A DNA stretch of 27,459 nt from CAZDAM01 sp964503595 (GCA_964503595.1 CAZDAM010000040.1:1-27459); one strand, 5' to 3'. Positions 7,689 through 16,282 are shown, numbered from the stretch's first letter. Notes: a model not told the origin generated them from the letters alone. Program-made: numbers and translations.

Positions 7689-10334
7689 TCAGCGAAACAG
7701 CTTGAACAAGCCTTCACCAATTTTACTTTTGATTTTATCCTCGATTTTCTGGGTCTCTGTAGTCCCCAGATATTTTTCCACGCCCCTGAGGGATTGATCC
7801 AGCTTCTCTTCCAGTTTTCCCTGAGCAGCATCCTGAACTGAGGATTTGGCCTGGCTATCCCCTCCCCTGAAAAAGGACTTCACCCCCTCCACAGCGGAGC
7901 GGGCCAGATTTTCGGCCTTTCCAAGATCCACATTCCTGACAATCGTTGCTGTCGCATCACGCTGGATCCGACTTTTTTCCTGCTCGGAAATCGGCATTTC
8001 AAAAGGCCCATCCAGCTTCATCACAACAACAAGATTCTCCTGATAGGCGTCTTTGAGCATTGGAACCTTTGCCTTCAGAAAACGATTGCTCAAAGTCGTG
8101 TGAATCTCGCCTTCGACCATGCCCTTGAGTTCCGGTTCCTCCTGGGGAATCTGAACCCGGATCTTTGAAGAGCTGGCAAAGAAGTCCCCCTGGGCCTCTT
8201 CAACCAGAAGATCCGAAATTTCAAGCTGGCTGCGCAGAAGTTCAAAGCTGGCCGGACGCATGTCCTTGAATGAAGTGAATCTCACATTCTGCCTGGCCCG
8301 GGTTTCTTCCCTGGCCAGAAGGTTGCCCAGAAATTTCTGGCGGATCTGGGCTTCAATACCATCAATCATATCCGCAACTGTCTGGTGCCAGTAATAATTC
8401 AGTCCACTGCCGGCAAACTGCCCTTTCAGAAAAAATGGCCGGGGCTGATCCAGCGGGGTCAAGACTCTGAATTCTGTCACGTTCACATTCAGGCGACCTT
8501 CAAAATGGCGCTTCAAACCGGGATCCACGAGACTCGCCATTTCCTGCAGATTGATAGACTGAGCCTGAGCCTGAAAAGCATTCGGCATGGATTCGTCCCC
8601 ATACTGCATAAAACCCTGAGCCTTGACATTCCCCCCGAAGATCTGAGCCCCCAGCATAGCCAGACGATAAACCCCTGAAAGAGGTTTCAACTGATGGGTC
8701 GATACAAAATTCGATACTGTAATGGGGGCCATGCCCGGGGTCAGTTTGACACTTAGCGCTGAAGACTTGAGATTGAGCTCAAACCCGTCCGGCTCACTCA
8801 ATCCGCCCTCAAGCAGAACCAGTCCATCCACGGGCGGTAATCCACGGGATTTCAGAAGACGGGCAAAATCCCCCGGATGAGCCTGACCGCGAAGAGCCAG
8901 ATCTTCGACGTAAAGCGGCTTTTTGACATTCACCCCAGCAGCAACCTCAACCCGACTCCCTTTCTCACCCGCAATCGAAGCAAGTAACCTCCTGTCCTGA
9001 ATCTGAAGCTTCTGAAGCCCCATTCCTGCAAAATCACTCAGTATCAGACTGACTGGAATACTCCTAAGGACCAGTTCCACTCCATCTGCCATCTGTTCCG
9101 GAGCTTTTTTCAGATCCAGATCGACTGCTCCCTGAAGCTGACCGATTCCTTCTGAAAGTCTGCCCTTGATCTGAGCCAGAATCCTTTTCTCGGAAGGAAG
9201 CGCCTCACCTGCGATGGCAATGGCTGGCTGAAGAGGCTTTGCCAGACCCTGGGAACGGATCCCATCCGAAAAGACCTTGCCTTCAAAACGAATCTTTTCA
9301 GCATTTCCCATCAGACGGATTTCAGAGCCAAGCTTCCCTTCCACCTGCTCAGAATATCCGGACAGATCCGATTTAAGACGAAGAACTGTCCCGTCCACGG
9401 CAGGCTGGGTCATCAGTGCCGAAACCCTCAGATCTGCTTCCAGCGTATCGTTTGGGCGCTTCACCCGAATCCTTCCCGAAAAGACATCTTTTTCTACCAG
9501 AAGTTCAAAGGGCATAACCTCGCCCATTTCCCGGTGAAGGGGAAACCCCTGTGATACAATTTTCAAACCGATCCCGGGCTTCCCTTCAGCAACCTCTATC
9601 TTTCCGGAAACCTGAACCTGTCCATCTGGAGCCATGCTCCTGGACTCCGGAGGAAGAAGCTCCTGGAAAGAAAGAGAGCCCCCCGGAAGCAGTACCTGGC
9701 CTGCCTGGGTTTTAAGATCCCAGTCCAGCTGAAAAGGAAGACTTGAATTCTTTCCCCGCAGAAGATGGCCATCCGTAATCTTCAGATTGGGAAAATCCAG
9801 AAGACCATCAGCCTGAATCTCGACAAGGGACTGCTCACGGCTGAAATCATCCAGATAAATCCTTACCCGCTCAAGACGGAAGGCATCCACAACCAGCTTC
9901 ACCGGATTCGGATCCTCCAAAGCCGTGGACAAACGTCTTGGATCAGGTGATGTTTCGACGGTATTCAGGGCGATTTTCTGAAGATTCCACAGTTCCCCTT
10001 CTTTCCAAAGATGGATCGAGGCATCGCTTAAGGTAATTCGACTCAGCCTTACCTTCTGCTCCATCAGGGCCCAAAGATCCAAAGACAGTTTCAAAGAGCC
10101 AACCTTCACCGCATCTCTGTCTGCCATGCTCAGCCTGACATCTTTAAGGGAAAGGCCACTCAGGCCTGAAACTTCGAGTGGTCCCGCTGTCAGAACTGCC
10201 GGTGTCAGCCTCTGACTGGCTTCAGTGAGAATTCTTTTCTGGATCGACTCCAGATCAAAAGTCCGAATCAGATAGAATGCGGTTCCAAGGGCCAGCAAAA
10301 AAAATAAAGTCAGAACGATCAAAAGCTTTTTCAT
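7689..10334 (-). CDS. AsmA-like inner-membrane-anchored periplasmic protein
   Basis: The preferred start is ATG 10334 (MKKLLIVLTLFFLLALG), giving 881 residues; in-frame ATGs at 10346 and further upstream are possible. One N-terminal membrane anchor is followed by ESIQKRILTEAS and a long stretch of alternating beta-strand pattern with repeated L-x-G-x-V/L-x-L motifs, typical of the AsmA/TamB/YhdP superfamily. Those proteins form hydrophobic beta-groove bridges for phospholipid transport between the inner and outer membranes. The C-terminal 120 residues are instead helical and charged (RSAVEGVKSFFRGG, amphipathic KIEDKIKSKIGEGLFKLF), a possible membrane-binding tail. It heads the minus-strand operon and diverges from an LmeA-like lipid-binding gene, which supports a lipid-related role. 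Substrate is not known. Confidence 0.83.
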   Translation of the reverse strand: MKKLLIVLTLFFLLALGTAFYLIRTFDLESIQKRILTEASQRLTPAVLTAGPLEVSGLSGLSLKDVRLSMADRDAVKVGSLKLSLDLWALMEQKVRLSRITLSDASIHLWKEGELWNLQKIALNTVETSPDPRRLSTALEDPNPVKLVVDAFRLERVRIYLDDFSREQSLVEIQADGLLDFPNLKITDGHLLRGKNSSLPFQLDWDLKTQAGQVLLPGGSLSFQELLPPESRSMAPDGQVQVSGKIEVAEGKPGIGLKIVSQGFPLHREMGEVMPFELLVEKDVFSGRIRVKRPNDTLEADLRVSALMTQPAVDGTVLRLKSDLSGYSEQVEGKLGSEIRLMGNAEKIRFEGKVFSDGIRSQGLAKPLQPAIAIAGEALPSEKRILAQIKGRLSEGIGQLQGAVDLDLKKAPEQMADGVELVLRSIPVSLILSDFAGMGLQKLQIQDRRLLASIAGEKGSRVEVAAGVNVKKPLYVEDLALRGQAHPGDFARLLKSRGLPPVDGLVLLEGGLSEPDGFELNLKSSALSVKLTPGMAPITVSNFVSTHQLKPLSGVYRLAMLGAQIFGGNVKAQGFMQYGDESMPNAFQAQAQSINLQEMASLVDPGLKRHFEGRLNVNVTEFRVLTPLDQPRPFFLKGQFAGSGLNYYWHQTVADMIDGIEAQIRQKFLGNLLAREETRARQNVRFTSFKDMRPASFELLRSQLEISDLLVEEAQGDFFASSSKIRVQIPQEEPELKGMVEGEIHTTLSNRFLKAKVPMLKDAYQENLVVVMKLDGPFEMPISEQEKSRIQRDATATIVRNVDLGKAENLARSAVEGVKSFFRGGDSQAKSSVQDAAQGKLEEKLDQSLRGVEKYLGTTETQKIEDKIKSKIGEGLFKLFR

Positions 10335-10414
10335 AACGTCAGACATTGTACACATCACGGGCATCAGTCACCACTGAACTTTGTCTCAGGGACTTCTGGG
10401 CCGATACCCTTTGC
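10335..10414. promoter_or_regulatory. Divergent promoter region between AsmA-like and LmeA-like genes
   Basis: Eighty bases separate the two start codons. On the minus strand, TACAAT (10350-10345, five of six matches to the -10 consensus) lies only 10 bases before ATG 10334. No good -35 and no Shine-Dalgarno sequence are visible. On the plus strand, TTGTCT (10381-10386), an 18-base spacer and TACCCT (10405-10410) form a weak candidate that would place the transcription start at or next to ATG 10415. Both genes could therefore have very short leaders. Confidence 0.4.
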
Positions 10415-11116
10415 ATGCGCAAACTGTTTTTTTTCCTCTTTCTTTTGCCTGGTTTTTTACATGCCGAACCAAATCCAGCTCAGGAACTTCTGTTCCATCC
10501 GGAAAAGCTGGAAGAACGAATCCGTACGGCTCTTGCCCATTATATCGAGTCTGCAGAAAAGCTCGAGGCTGAATTCATCCAGCCGGAAAAATCACGTCTG
10601 CTGCTGGGAGAATTCGAAAAAATCACCATCCGGTTTCAAAGAGCCAGAATCAAAAAAGTCATTCTGGATGAAGGAGAATTCATCCTCTTCAAGCCCCGGA
10701 TTCAACTCAACGATCTCTATTCTGAAGGAAAGCTCAGAATCTCCACCATGCAGGCCAGTGACTTTTACCTCAAAATCCAGCAGGTCCACATGAATCAGGC
10801 CCTACAGGAAAAAAAACTGCCCCTGGAAAATCCGGAACTGCGTTTTTTAGACGGACATATGGAATTCAAGGCCCGCTTCCGGACTCTTTTCATCAAACAA
10901 CTGGTCGAAACAAAAGGCAACTTCGAGGTCAAAGATCAGCACGAAATTCACTTCATTCCATTTCGCCTGAAACTCAACCACATTCCCCTGCCCGGCTTTG
11001 TCAAAAATACAATCCGCAACAAAATCAACCCTGTTCTTGATCTCAAAAACTTTCCTCTAGCCGGAGAGGTTGAAAGTATCACCATCCATCCCGGCATTCT
11101 GGAAATTCGGGGATAA
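10415..11116 (+). CDS. Secreted LmeA/DUF2993-like lipid-binding protein
   Basis: The frame is open from 10346, but the signal peptide MRKLFFFLFLLPGFLHA starts at ATG 10415, which gives 233 residues. The mature part shows the pattern of the LmeA family (DUF2993): an early LLGEFEKITIRF block, a central region where a function is mapped onto target helices (LRISTMQASDFYLKIQ), then strands ending with LPGFVKNTIRNKINPVLDL, FPLAGEVESITIHPGILEI. The family includes phospholipid-binding envelope proteins such as mycobacterial LmeA. Here it would work in the periplasm. It diverges from the AsmA-like gene; together they may move or bind envelope lipids (inference). Its stop codon overlaps the terminator of the convergent rny gene. 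No Shine-Dalgarno is evident. Confidence 0.78.
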   Translation: MRKLFFFLFLLPGFLHAEPNPAQELLFHPEKLEERIRTALAHYIESAEKLEAEFIQPEKSRLLLGEFEKITIRFQRARIKKVILDEGEFILFKPRIQLNDLYSEGKLRISTMQASDFYLKIQQVHMNQALQEKKLPLENPELRFLDGHMEFKARFRTLFIKQLVETKGNFEVKDQHEIHFIPFRLKLNHIPLPGFVKNTIRNKINPVLDLKNFPLAGEVESITIHPGILEIRG

Positions 11117-11159
11117 AACAAAAGACCGCGCCGAAGGCAAGGCCCTCAGCACGGTCTTT
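11115..11159 (-). terminator. Rho-independent terminator of rny
   Basis: Read on the minus strand, an 11-base-pair stem AAAGACCGTGC / GCGCGGTCTTT (11159-11149 with 11131-11121, one G-U pair) runs into TTTTGTTTT. The loop contains a smaller GCC/GGC stem. The tail overlaps the stop codon of the convergent LmeA-like gene. The plus-strand tail (TTTCAAATAT) is weaker, so termination in that direction is less sure. Confidence 0.85.
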
Positions 11160-11165
11160 CAAATA

Positions 11166-12698
11166 TCAGAACGCGTAATCCACGTAACGATTCTCCCTCA
11201 CCACAACAACCTTGATCTGACCCGGGTACTCCAGATCCTCTTCAATCCGCTGCACAATTTCGTGAGAAAGCTTGATTCCCATGGAATCATCAACTTTTTC
11301 CGGATTCACCAGAACCCTGACTTCCCGGCCTGCCTGAATGGCAAAGGCCTGCTGGACACCGTCAAAGGATTTTGCAATTTTTTCCAGATTTTCCAGACGC
11401 TCAACATAGTTTTCGGTCTGTCCAAAACGGGCTCCCCGGCGCGATGCCGAAATGGAGTCCGCCGCAGCAACCAGAAATGCCAGAGGGCTTTCCATCGGAA
11501 CTTCCTCATGGTGAGCCATAATGGCATTCACCACAACCGGCTTTTCTCCACATTTTTTGGCCACTTCCGCTCCAAGGCGGGCATGGGATGTATCATCCCC
11601 ATCAATGACCTTTCCAATATCGTGAAGAAGAGCTGCCCGCTTGGCTAGCTTGGCGTTGGCACCGATTTCAGCTGCCAGAATTCCTGCAATCTGGGCACAT
11701 TCCACAGAATGGTCCAGGACGTTCTGACCATAGCTGGTCCGAAATTTCAAACGCCCCAGCTCCATCAGGAGTGGTTTCCCCAAGCGGTGGACACCAGCCC
11801 GCTGAGCCGCATCTTCACCAGCCTTGAGGCATTCCTGGTCCATCTCCTTCTGAACATCTGCATAGACTTCCTCAATTCTGGCCGGATGAATCCGACCATC
11901 GGAAATCAGCTGCTCCAGAGTGCGGGTAGCCACAACGCGTTTGATGGCATTAAAACCGGAAAGCACCACAACATCCGGGGTGTCATCAATGATGACATCG
12001 ATACCGGTAACCTGTTCGAAGGCCCGGATATTCCTTCCCTCTCTCCCAATGATGCGACCCTTGGTCTCTTCATTCGGAATCGGAACCACAGTAATCAATG
12101 CTTCTGATTTATAGTCTACAGCAACTTTCTGCACAGTCTGGGCCAGAAGATTCACCACTTTATCGCGGGCATCTTCTTTCACGGCTTCCACTACATGCTT
12201 CATACGCTGTTCTACATCGTAACGGAAATCTTCATCCACCCGCTTAAGCAATAATTCACGGGCTTCATCAGCAGACAGCTGACTGACTTTTTCCAGTTCA
12301 CGACGGCATTCTTCAGTCTGCCGGCTCAATTCAGAACGGGACTTATCCAGGTCCGTCCGGACCCGGTTCAGTTCCTTTTCGCGCTGCTCAACATCTTCCA
12401 GTTTGCGCTCCAGACGGGATTCCTTCTGAAGAGCCTGCTGCTCCAGCTTTTTCAACTCACTCTGGCGTTCCTTGAACTGCCTGTCGAGTTCACGCTGAAG
12501 GTTGATGCGTTCTTCTTTGGCTTTGAGTTCTGCATCACGCTCTATACTCTTGGCCTCAATATGGGCCTTGTCCAGGATCAGGCGTGCTTCATCCCGAGAT
12601 GTCTGCGTCAGTTTGCGGCCTTGCACATAAGCGGTGATTTTCATACCGGCAAAAGCTACCGCCGCACCGATGGCGACCGGGATGACATCGAAACTCAT
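11166..12698 (-). CDS. rny: Ribonuclease Y
   Basis: The 510-residue product has the full RNase Y layout: an N-terminal membrane anchor (about 3-25), a long charged coiled coil (about 30-180), a KH domain with the RNA-binding GRIIGREGRNIRAFE loop, and an HD phosphodiesterase domain with LLHDIGKV and the downstream ligands AHHEEVP and AAADSISASRRGAR, ending RENRYVDYAF. RNase Y is a membrane-bound endoribonuclease that starts mRNA decay in bacteria lacking or supplementing RNase E. ATG 12698 is chosen because GGAGG lies five bases before it; an upstream GTG (12704) falls inside that site. Promoter, leader hairpin and terminator are all visible, so it is probably monocistronic. Confidence 0.97.
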   Translation of the reverse strand: MSFDVIPVAIGAAVAFAGMKITAYVQGRKLTQTSRDEARLILDKAHIEAKSIERDAELKAKEERINLQRELDRQFKERQSELKKLEQQALQKESRLERKLEDVEQREKELNRVRTDLDKSRSELSRQTEECRRELEKVSQLSADEARELLLKRVDEDFRYDVEQRMKHVVEAVKEDARDKVVNLLAQTVQKVAVDYKSEALITVVPIPNEETKGRIIGREGRNIRAFEQVTGIDVIIDDTPDVVVLSGFNAIKRVVATRTLEQLISDGRIHPARIEEVYADVQKEMDQECLKAGEDAAQRAGVHRLGKPLLMELGRLKFRTSYGQNVLDHSVECAQIAGILAAEIGANAKLAKRAALLHDIGKVIDGDDTSHARLGAEVAKKCGEKPVVVNAIMAHHEEVPMESPLAFLVAAADSISASRRGARFGQTENYVERLENLEKIAKSFDGVQQAFAIQAGREVRVLVNPEKVDDSMGIKLSHEIVQRIEEDLEYPGQIKVVVVRENRYVDYAF

Positions 12699-12728
12699 AG
12701 TCACCTCCCTATTCAGTTTTCAAATTTC

Positions 12729-12750
12729 AAATCCGGCTTGAGCCGGCTTT
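12729..12750 (-). other. Hairpin at the 5' end of the rny leader
   Basis: On the minus strand CCGGC-TCAA-GCCGG (12746-12733) forms a 5-base-pair stem with a 4-base loop, extended by AAA/TTT pairs after one mismatch. It would be within the first few bases of the transcript from the predicted start near 12753. Such 5' hairpins can protect messages or serve autoregulation by the encoded ribonuclease; this is inference. Confidence 0.5.
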
Positions 12751-12759
12751 CCTGTCCAT

Positions 12760-12788
12760 AGTATAACTCAGGGTGGATCCACTGGCAA
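12760..12788 (-). promoter_or_regulatory. Sigma70-type promoter of rny
   Basis: On the minus strand TTGCCA (12788-12783) and TATACT (12765-12760), each five of six matches, are separated by 17 bases. The predicted start near 12753 gives a leader of about 55 bases. Confidence 0.75.
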
Positions 12789-12944
12789 TTTGACAAATTC
12801 TATTATTTTTCAATTTCTTTTGTACGAATTTCTCCCGCCTTATGAAATGAACCAACCCTTTCTTCGGTTTGAACCTAAACTTCCAGACAAAATCCAGCGA
12901 TATAAGACAGGATTTGATTTCAAATCTTGAGGAAAGGATCCGTC

Positions 12945-13673
12945 ATGCGGATGTTGTGTTCAATCCTGGCATTTTTATGTCTTCTTCACGTGGGAAACGC
13001 TGCCGCCTTAAGAGGCAGGATCTATCTGCACCCAAAACCAGGTCTGCCAGAGGAAAATCCCTATACCAGAGATCTGTTCCGCACCGATCTTCGCTTTACC
13101 AAATGGCATATGCACAGACGCTTCGAGCACACCCGCCTGAGAAACTATGACGACACCCAGGATGCCATCATCTATCTTTCCAGCATTCCAGAAGCCTATC
13201 GCATGAAGGAAGTCCCCGCCCAGGAACCTGTTGTTATGTGTATTGAGAATGCCCGCTTCCAGCCCAGAACCCTGCCGATCATGACCGGAACCGCCGTGGA
13301 ATTCTGCAACCGGGATCCGGTTTACCATGATATCTATTCCTATTCCCCCAACAACCCCTTTCAAACCCCGTTCTTCAGGGAAAAAAAAGCAATTACAACA
13401 TTCAAACAACCTGGAGGAGCCACTCTGCATTCTTCAGTCTACGAAGAAATGAAAGCCCAGATTCTGGTGCTGGATCACCCCTGGTTTACCAAACCCCGTG
13501 ATACCGGCTATTATCATATCCGTAATATTCGTCCCGGAATCTACAAGGTCACGGCCTGGCATCCGGACTTCCCCCCTATCACCAAAGATGTGGAAATCAA
13601 CTACAGTGAGACCATCACTCTGGATTTTCACATGAGCACCCTGGAACTGCCCGAAACCATCGTCAAGGATTGA
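12945..13673 (+). CDS. Secreted cupredoxin-fold protein with degenerate copper site
   Basis: The start is ATG 12945 after GAGGAAAGG; the 242-residue product has a signal peptide (MRMLCSILAFLCLLHVGNAAA). The central part (about 95-210) follows the plastocyanin-like family often annotated as methylamine utilization protein: FQPRTLPIMTGTAVEFCNRD, HDIYSYSPNNPF, then ILVLDHPWF and a closing RPGIYKVTAWHP beta-sandwich block. In that family the copper ligands are a His, then C-x2-H-x2-M. Here His128 and Met169 remain, but the Cys and His positions read Ser163 and Tyr166 (SSVYEEM), so ordinary type I copper binding is unlikely. A TATAAG at 12901-12906 may be its -10. It is followed 28 bases later by an outer-membrane barrel gene with which it is presumably cotranscribed, as such cupredoxins often are with porin-like proteins. 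Confidence 0.82.
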   Translation: MRMLCSILAFLCLLHVGNAAALRGRIYLHPKPGLPEENPYTRDLFRTDLRFTKWHMHRRFEHTRLRNYDDTQDAIIYLSSIPEAYRMKEVPAQEPVVMCIENARFQPRTLPIMTGTAVEFCNRDPVYHDIYSYSPNNPFQTPFFREKKAITTFKQPGGATLHSSVYEEMKAQILVLDHPWFTKPRDTGYYHIRNIRPGIYKVTAWHPDFPPITKDVEINYSETITLDFHMSTLELPETIVKD

Positions 13674-13701
13674 TTCGAAGGGATTCACGGAGGATTCCAT
13701 C

Positions 13702-14877
13702 ATGAAATGTATCTTCAGACTCATGGCCATCAGCGCCCTCATAAGCCCTGTGGCAACTGCCGGTGTCAACACTTCCGGCATGTTTGACTTCCGCTATTCC
13801 GATGGCCAGCCCGGAACCAATTACGGAACCGGAAACTACCATACATCCTCTCCTACCTTCGGAGTCGGGCAACTCTCCGTCTTTGTCGATGGTGACATTG
13901 ATGAAAACATGTTCTTCAGTGCCGAGTTTGAAGCAGGTCTGTTCCAGAATGCAACTCCCACCAGTGAAGAAAATTACCGCCTGCGCAAGGCCTCAGTCAC
14001 AATTCTGAATATGCAGAACTCCGGAGCCAGCCTCGAAGTGGGCCGGTTTGATACCATTGCCGGTGCGTTTGCCGAGCGGCGACTCCCCCTGCAGAATCCT
14101 CTGATCGACAATCCTCTCATGTATTCCTATCGGGTCAATCTTTTTGCTGATGGTGGTTTCGTCCCCAGCGGAGAAAACCGGGAACTGAGCATTGTGGATA
14201 AAAATATGACCCAGACCGGTATGAAGCTTTTCGGTCATATGAAGGATTCCAAACTCCATTACGCCTTGAGTATCACCAACAATGCCCCCGCCACCCCAAT
14301 GGCCACCAATGGAGACAATTCTCTGGGAACTACCGCCCGTCTGGCCTGGGTTGCCGATCGGGATACCCGCTTTGGCCTCAGTGTCAGTGATGGCTCCTGG
14401 ATGCGAAGCTTCAGTCTCAATGGTCCAGCACTTCCAGCCGGACCGCTGGTTGGCAAAAACAACCTGAACGAATATCGTCAGTCCATGTTCTCAGGATTCT
14501 GGGATCAGAGATGGCATCGTTTTGATGTTCATGCCGAATATATGAAATCCGGGTTTGATGTACCCAACCTCCCTACCCGCAGTGCGACCCTTGATGTCAC
14601 CGGTTACTATGGGGAAGTCAAATATTCATTCACCCGAAACCTGTTTGCCGCCGGTCGTTTCGGAGCCCTGGACTTTGAAGACAATACCTTCACGACCATT
14701 AATGCCGTCCCTCGTACCTGGGATACCGACTTGACCCGCACTGAACTTGGTATCGGAGCTTTCGTCAACGAAAACGCTCTGGCCAAGCTTTCCTGGCAAT
14801 CCACAAACTACGATGTCCCCAATACAGTGAAGCCTGATTACGATGTAATTTCAGGTTCCTTAAGCGTAGCTTTTTAA
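13702..14877 (+). CDS. Outer-membrane beta-barrel (porin-like) protein
   Basis: The 391-residue protein begins at ATG 13702 after a good GGAGG site. It has a signal peptide (to about VATA) and then alternating polar/hydrophobic strands with many aromatic and Gly/Asn residues (GQLSVFVDGDID, FFSAEFEAGLF, FDVHAEYMKSGF, GYYGEVKYSF, NLFAAGRFGALDF). It ends in SLSVAF: a C-terminal phenylalanine is the usual Bam recognition signal. This is a barrel of porin type, with EVGRFDTIAG resembling the inward constriction segment. Specificity is unknown. It forms a two-gene unit with the cupredoxin-fold gene, so the two may act on the same compound or surface process. Confidence 0.85.
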   Translation: MKCIFRLMAISALISPVATAGVNTSGMFDFRYSDGQPGTNYGTGNYHTSSPTFGVGQLSVFVDGDIDENMFFSAEFEAGLFQNATPTSEENYRLRKASVTILNMQNSGASLEVGRFDTIAGAFAERRLPLQNPLIDNPLMYSYRVNLFADGGFVPSGENRELSIVDKNMTQTGMKLFGHMKDSKLHYALSITNNAPATPMATNGDNSLGTTARLAWVADRDTRFGLSVSDGSWMRSFSLNGPALPAGPLVGKNNLNEYRQSMFSGFWDQRWHRFDVHAEYMKSGFDVPNLPTRSATLDVTGYYGEVKYSFTRNLFAAGRFGALDFEDNTFTTINAVPRTWDTDLTRTELGIGAFVNENALAKLSWQSTNYDVPNTVKPDYDVISGSLSVAF

Positions 14878-15471
14878 CCTTCGGCCTGTTCCCCGGTTTT
14901 CCCGGCGAAACCTGTCACGGGATGAATGGAACACAGATCTGGTTCAAACCTCAGAACCGGTAAAATCGGCTCAGAAACTTTCCTGACTTTTCCTGCTGTT
15001 GAAACCCTTTTAAAGACAAAAAATCAGGGCTTGTACTGAATGCATCAAGAACGCATTTCCTCTTCAGATGGAATGTGCGGTGAGAAACTGCAAACTGACT
15101 TCGAGGCAGCTCTGCCGATGAAGGCATTTCACTCAAGCTGCTTTATGCAGCTGTATTGAAAACATATGAGGGGCAGAAGCGGCGGATCAAAAATTGGAAT
15201 TTGACCCTGTCTCAGATGATGATTCACTTTCCAGGCAGACTGAGGGCCAGCAACGTCTCCCGAAAGCTCAATTCCAGGTCCATTCTGATCCTTCTCGGGA
15301 ATCAGGAACTGTGCGACTCCAGAACCGGAGATCCTGAAAGATGGATCCTCTCCTCCAGGCTATCCAGCCGTAAGCGGCCAAAAAAGACCAGAGGGACCCT
15401 TCGTCATTCACAAAAGGATCCCGTGTTTCTATCGACCACCTGGCACGATGGCCCCAGGAACATATCCCCTG
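14878..15471. other. 594-base gap without a convincing gene; possible gene remnant
   Basis: Neither strand has a coding frame that looks natural. One plus-strand frame is open for 55 codons at 15170-15334 (AEAADQKLEFDPVSDD...) with a soluble-protein-like composition and no start, and after its TGA another frame continues as ILKDGSSPPGY... . This could be a frameshifted relic, but it may be chance. A 6-base-pair hairpin AGCTGC-TTTAT-GCAGCT (15136-15152) is present without a T-run. No clear terminator for the barrel gene is seen. Confidence 0.4.
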
Positions 15472-16221
15472 TCAGTTCAACGTCTCCGGAAACTGCTCCA
15501 GAGTCTCGGCGGAAATCCCGCCCTTTTTGTCCTTGAGCGTCAGAAGCCTTTCAATCTGGGAAAGACTGCTTAAATGAGAATAAATCACCGGAATGTACTG
15601 TTTTTTCCTCAGCTCAATGAATTTCTCGTCAGACAGATTGCTCAATCTTTCTTCGTTGATGACATAAGCACCATTGATGTTTTTGATTTCGTTACCAAGA
15701 CGAACCTTCATATTTAGCGGGGTGAACATGTTCAGAGCTGACATCGCTGCACAGAATTCCTGGGTGAAGCGTTCCATCTGCTGAAGCTCGCCAAGGTAAC
15801 GCTTGACTCTTTCCATCAGTTCACTGGGTTCGCCCTTGCTGTCAAACAGTTCCTGGCCTTCCTTGTCATTGACAAGCTCGCTGCCTTCATCCAGGCAGAT
15901 TGTGAACTTGTCCGCCTCATTGGTATTAGCTAGAGCAAAGGGGTAGCGGCGAATGATCGCCGGGATATAGGAAGCTTCCCATTTCCCTTCCTTCACGAAA
16001 AGGTTTTCTCCCTGCTCAAGCCCCAGAAGAACCGTAGGACGGAACTGGTCTTTTTCCTTATCTTCAAGAAATACAATCGGATATGTGGCCGCTATCCGTG
16101 AAAACTCATGCACCATAACAGCGGCAAGATTGACATCTTTGGCAAACTCGAAACTGGCAAGGGCTTTGATTTTGGCGGACTTGTGAGCTTCACGGGTAAT
16201 CGGGGCAATTTTTTTGAACAT
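15472..16221 (-). CDS. SapC-family protein
   Basis: The 249-residue protein matches the SapC family by its ordered blocks: AAVMVHEFSRIAATYPIVFLED near the N-terminus, then TVLLGLEQGENLFV, W.A.YIPAIIRRYPFAL, CLDEGSELV followed by GQELFDSKGEPSE, TQEFCAAMSALNMF, and the closing VIYSHLSSLSQIERL. SapC proteins are named after a protein linked to S-layer or surface export in Campylobacter and are found next to outer-membrane receptors or S-layer genes; their biochemistry is unresolved. The start ATG 16221 has GGAG upstream. It has no operon partner here and is divergent from the HD-GYP signalling operon. Confidence 0.88.
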   Translation of the reverse strand: MFKKIAPITREAHKSAKIKALASFEFAKDVNLAAVMVHEFSRIAATYPIVFLEDKEKDQFRPTVLLGLEQGENLFVKEGKWEASYIPAIIRRYPFALANTNEADKFTICLDEGSELVNDKEGQELFDSKGEPSELMERVKRYLGELQQMERFTQEFCAAMSALNMFTPLNMKVRLGNEIKNINGAYVINEERLSNLSDEKFIELRKKQYIPVIYSHLSSLSQIERLLTLKDKKGGISAETLEQFPETLN

Positions 16222-16254
16222 AACGGCTGCTCCATTCTTCGGTCAGATTCGGCC

Positions 16255-16282
16255 AGGATAGTATCAAATTGATGGTTTTCAA
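16255..16282 (-). promoter_or_regulatory. Promoter of the SapC-family gene
   Basis: On the minus strand TTGAAA (16282-16277, five of six) lies 16 bases from TATCCT (16260-16255, four of six). The predicted start near 16248 leaves a leader of about 27 bases with the GGAG ribosome site. Confidence 0.55.

Noticed and set aside
14878..14935. Possible terminator after the barrel gene
   Set aside because: Only a weak CCGG/CCGG hairpin and no T-run.
15156..15536. 126-residue plus-strand open frame
   Set aside because: Ser/Arg/Pro-rich without ribosome site; it runs into the end of the SapC-family gene on the other strand and resembles no protein. The region is described as a gap.
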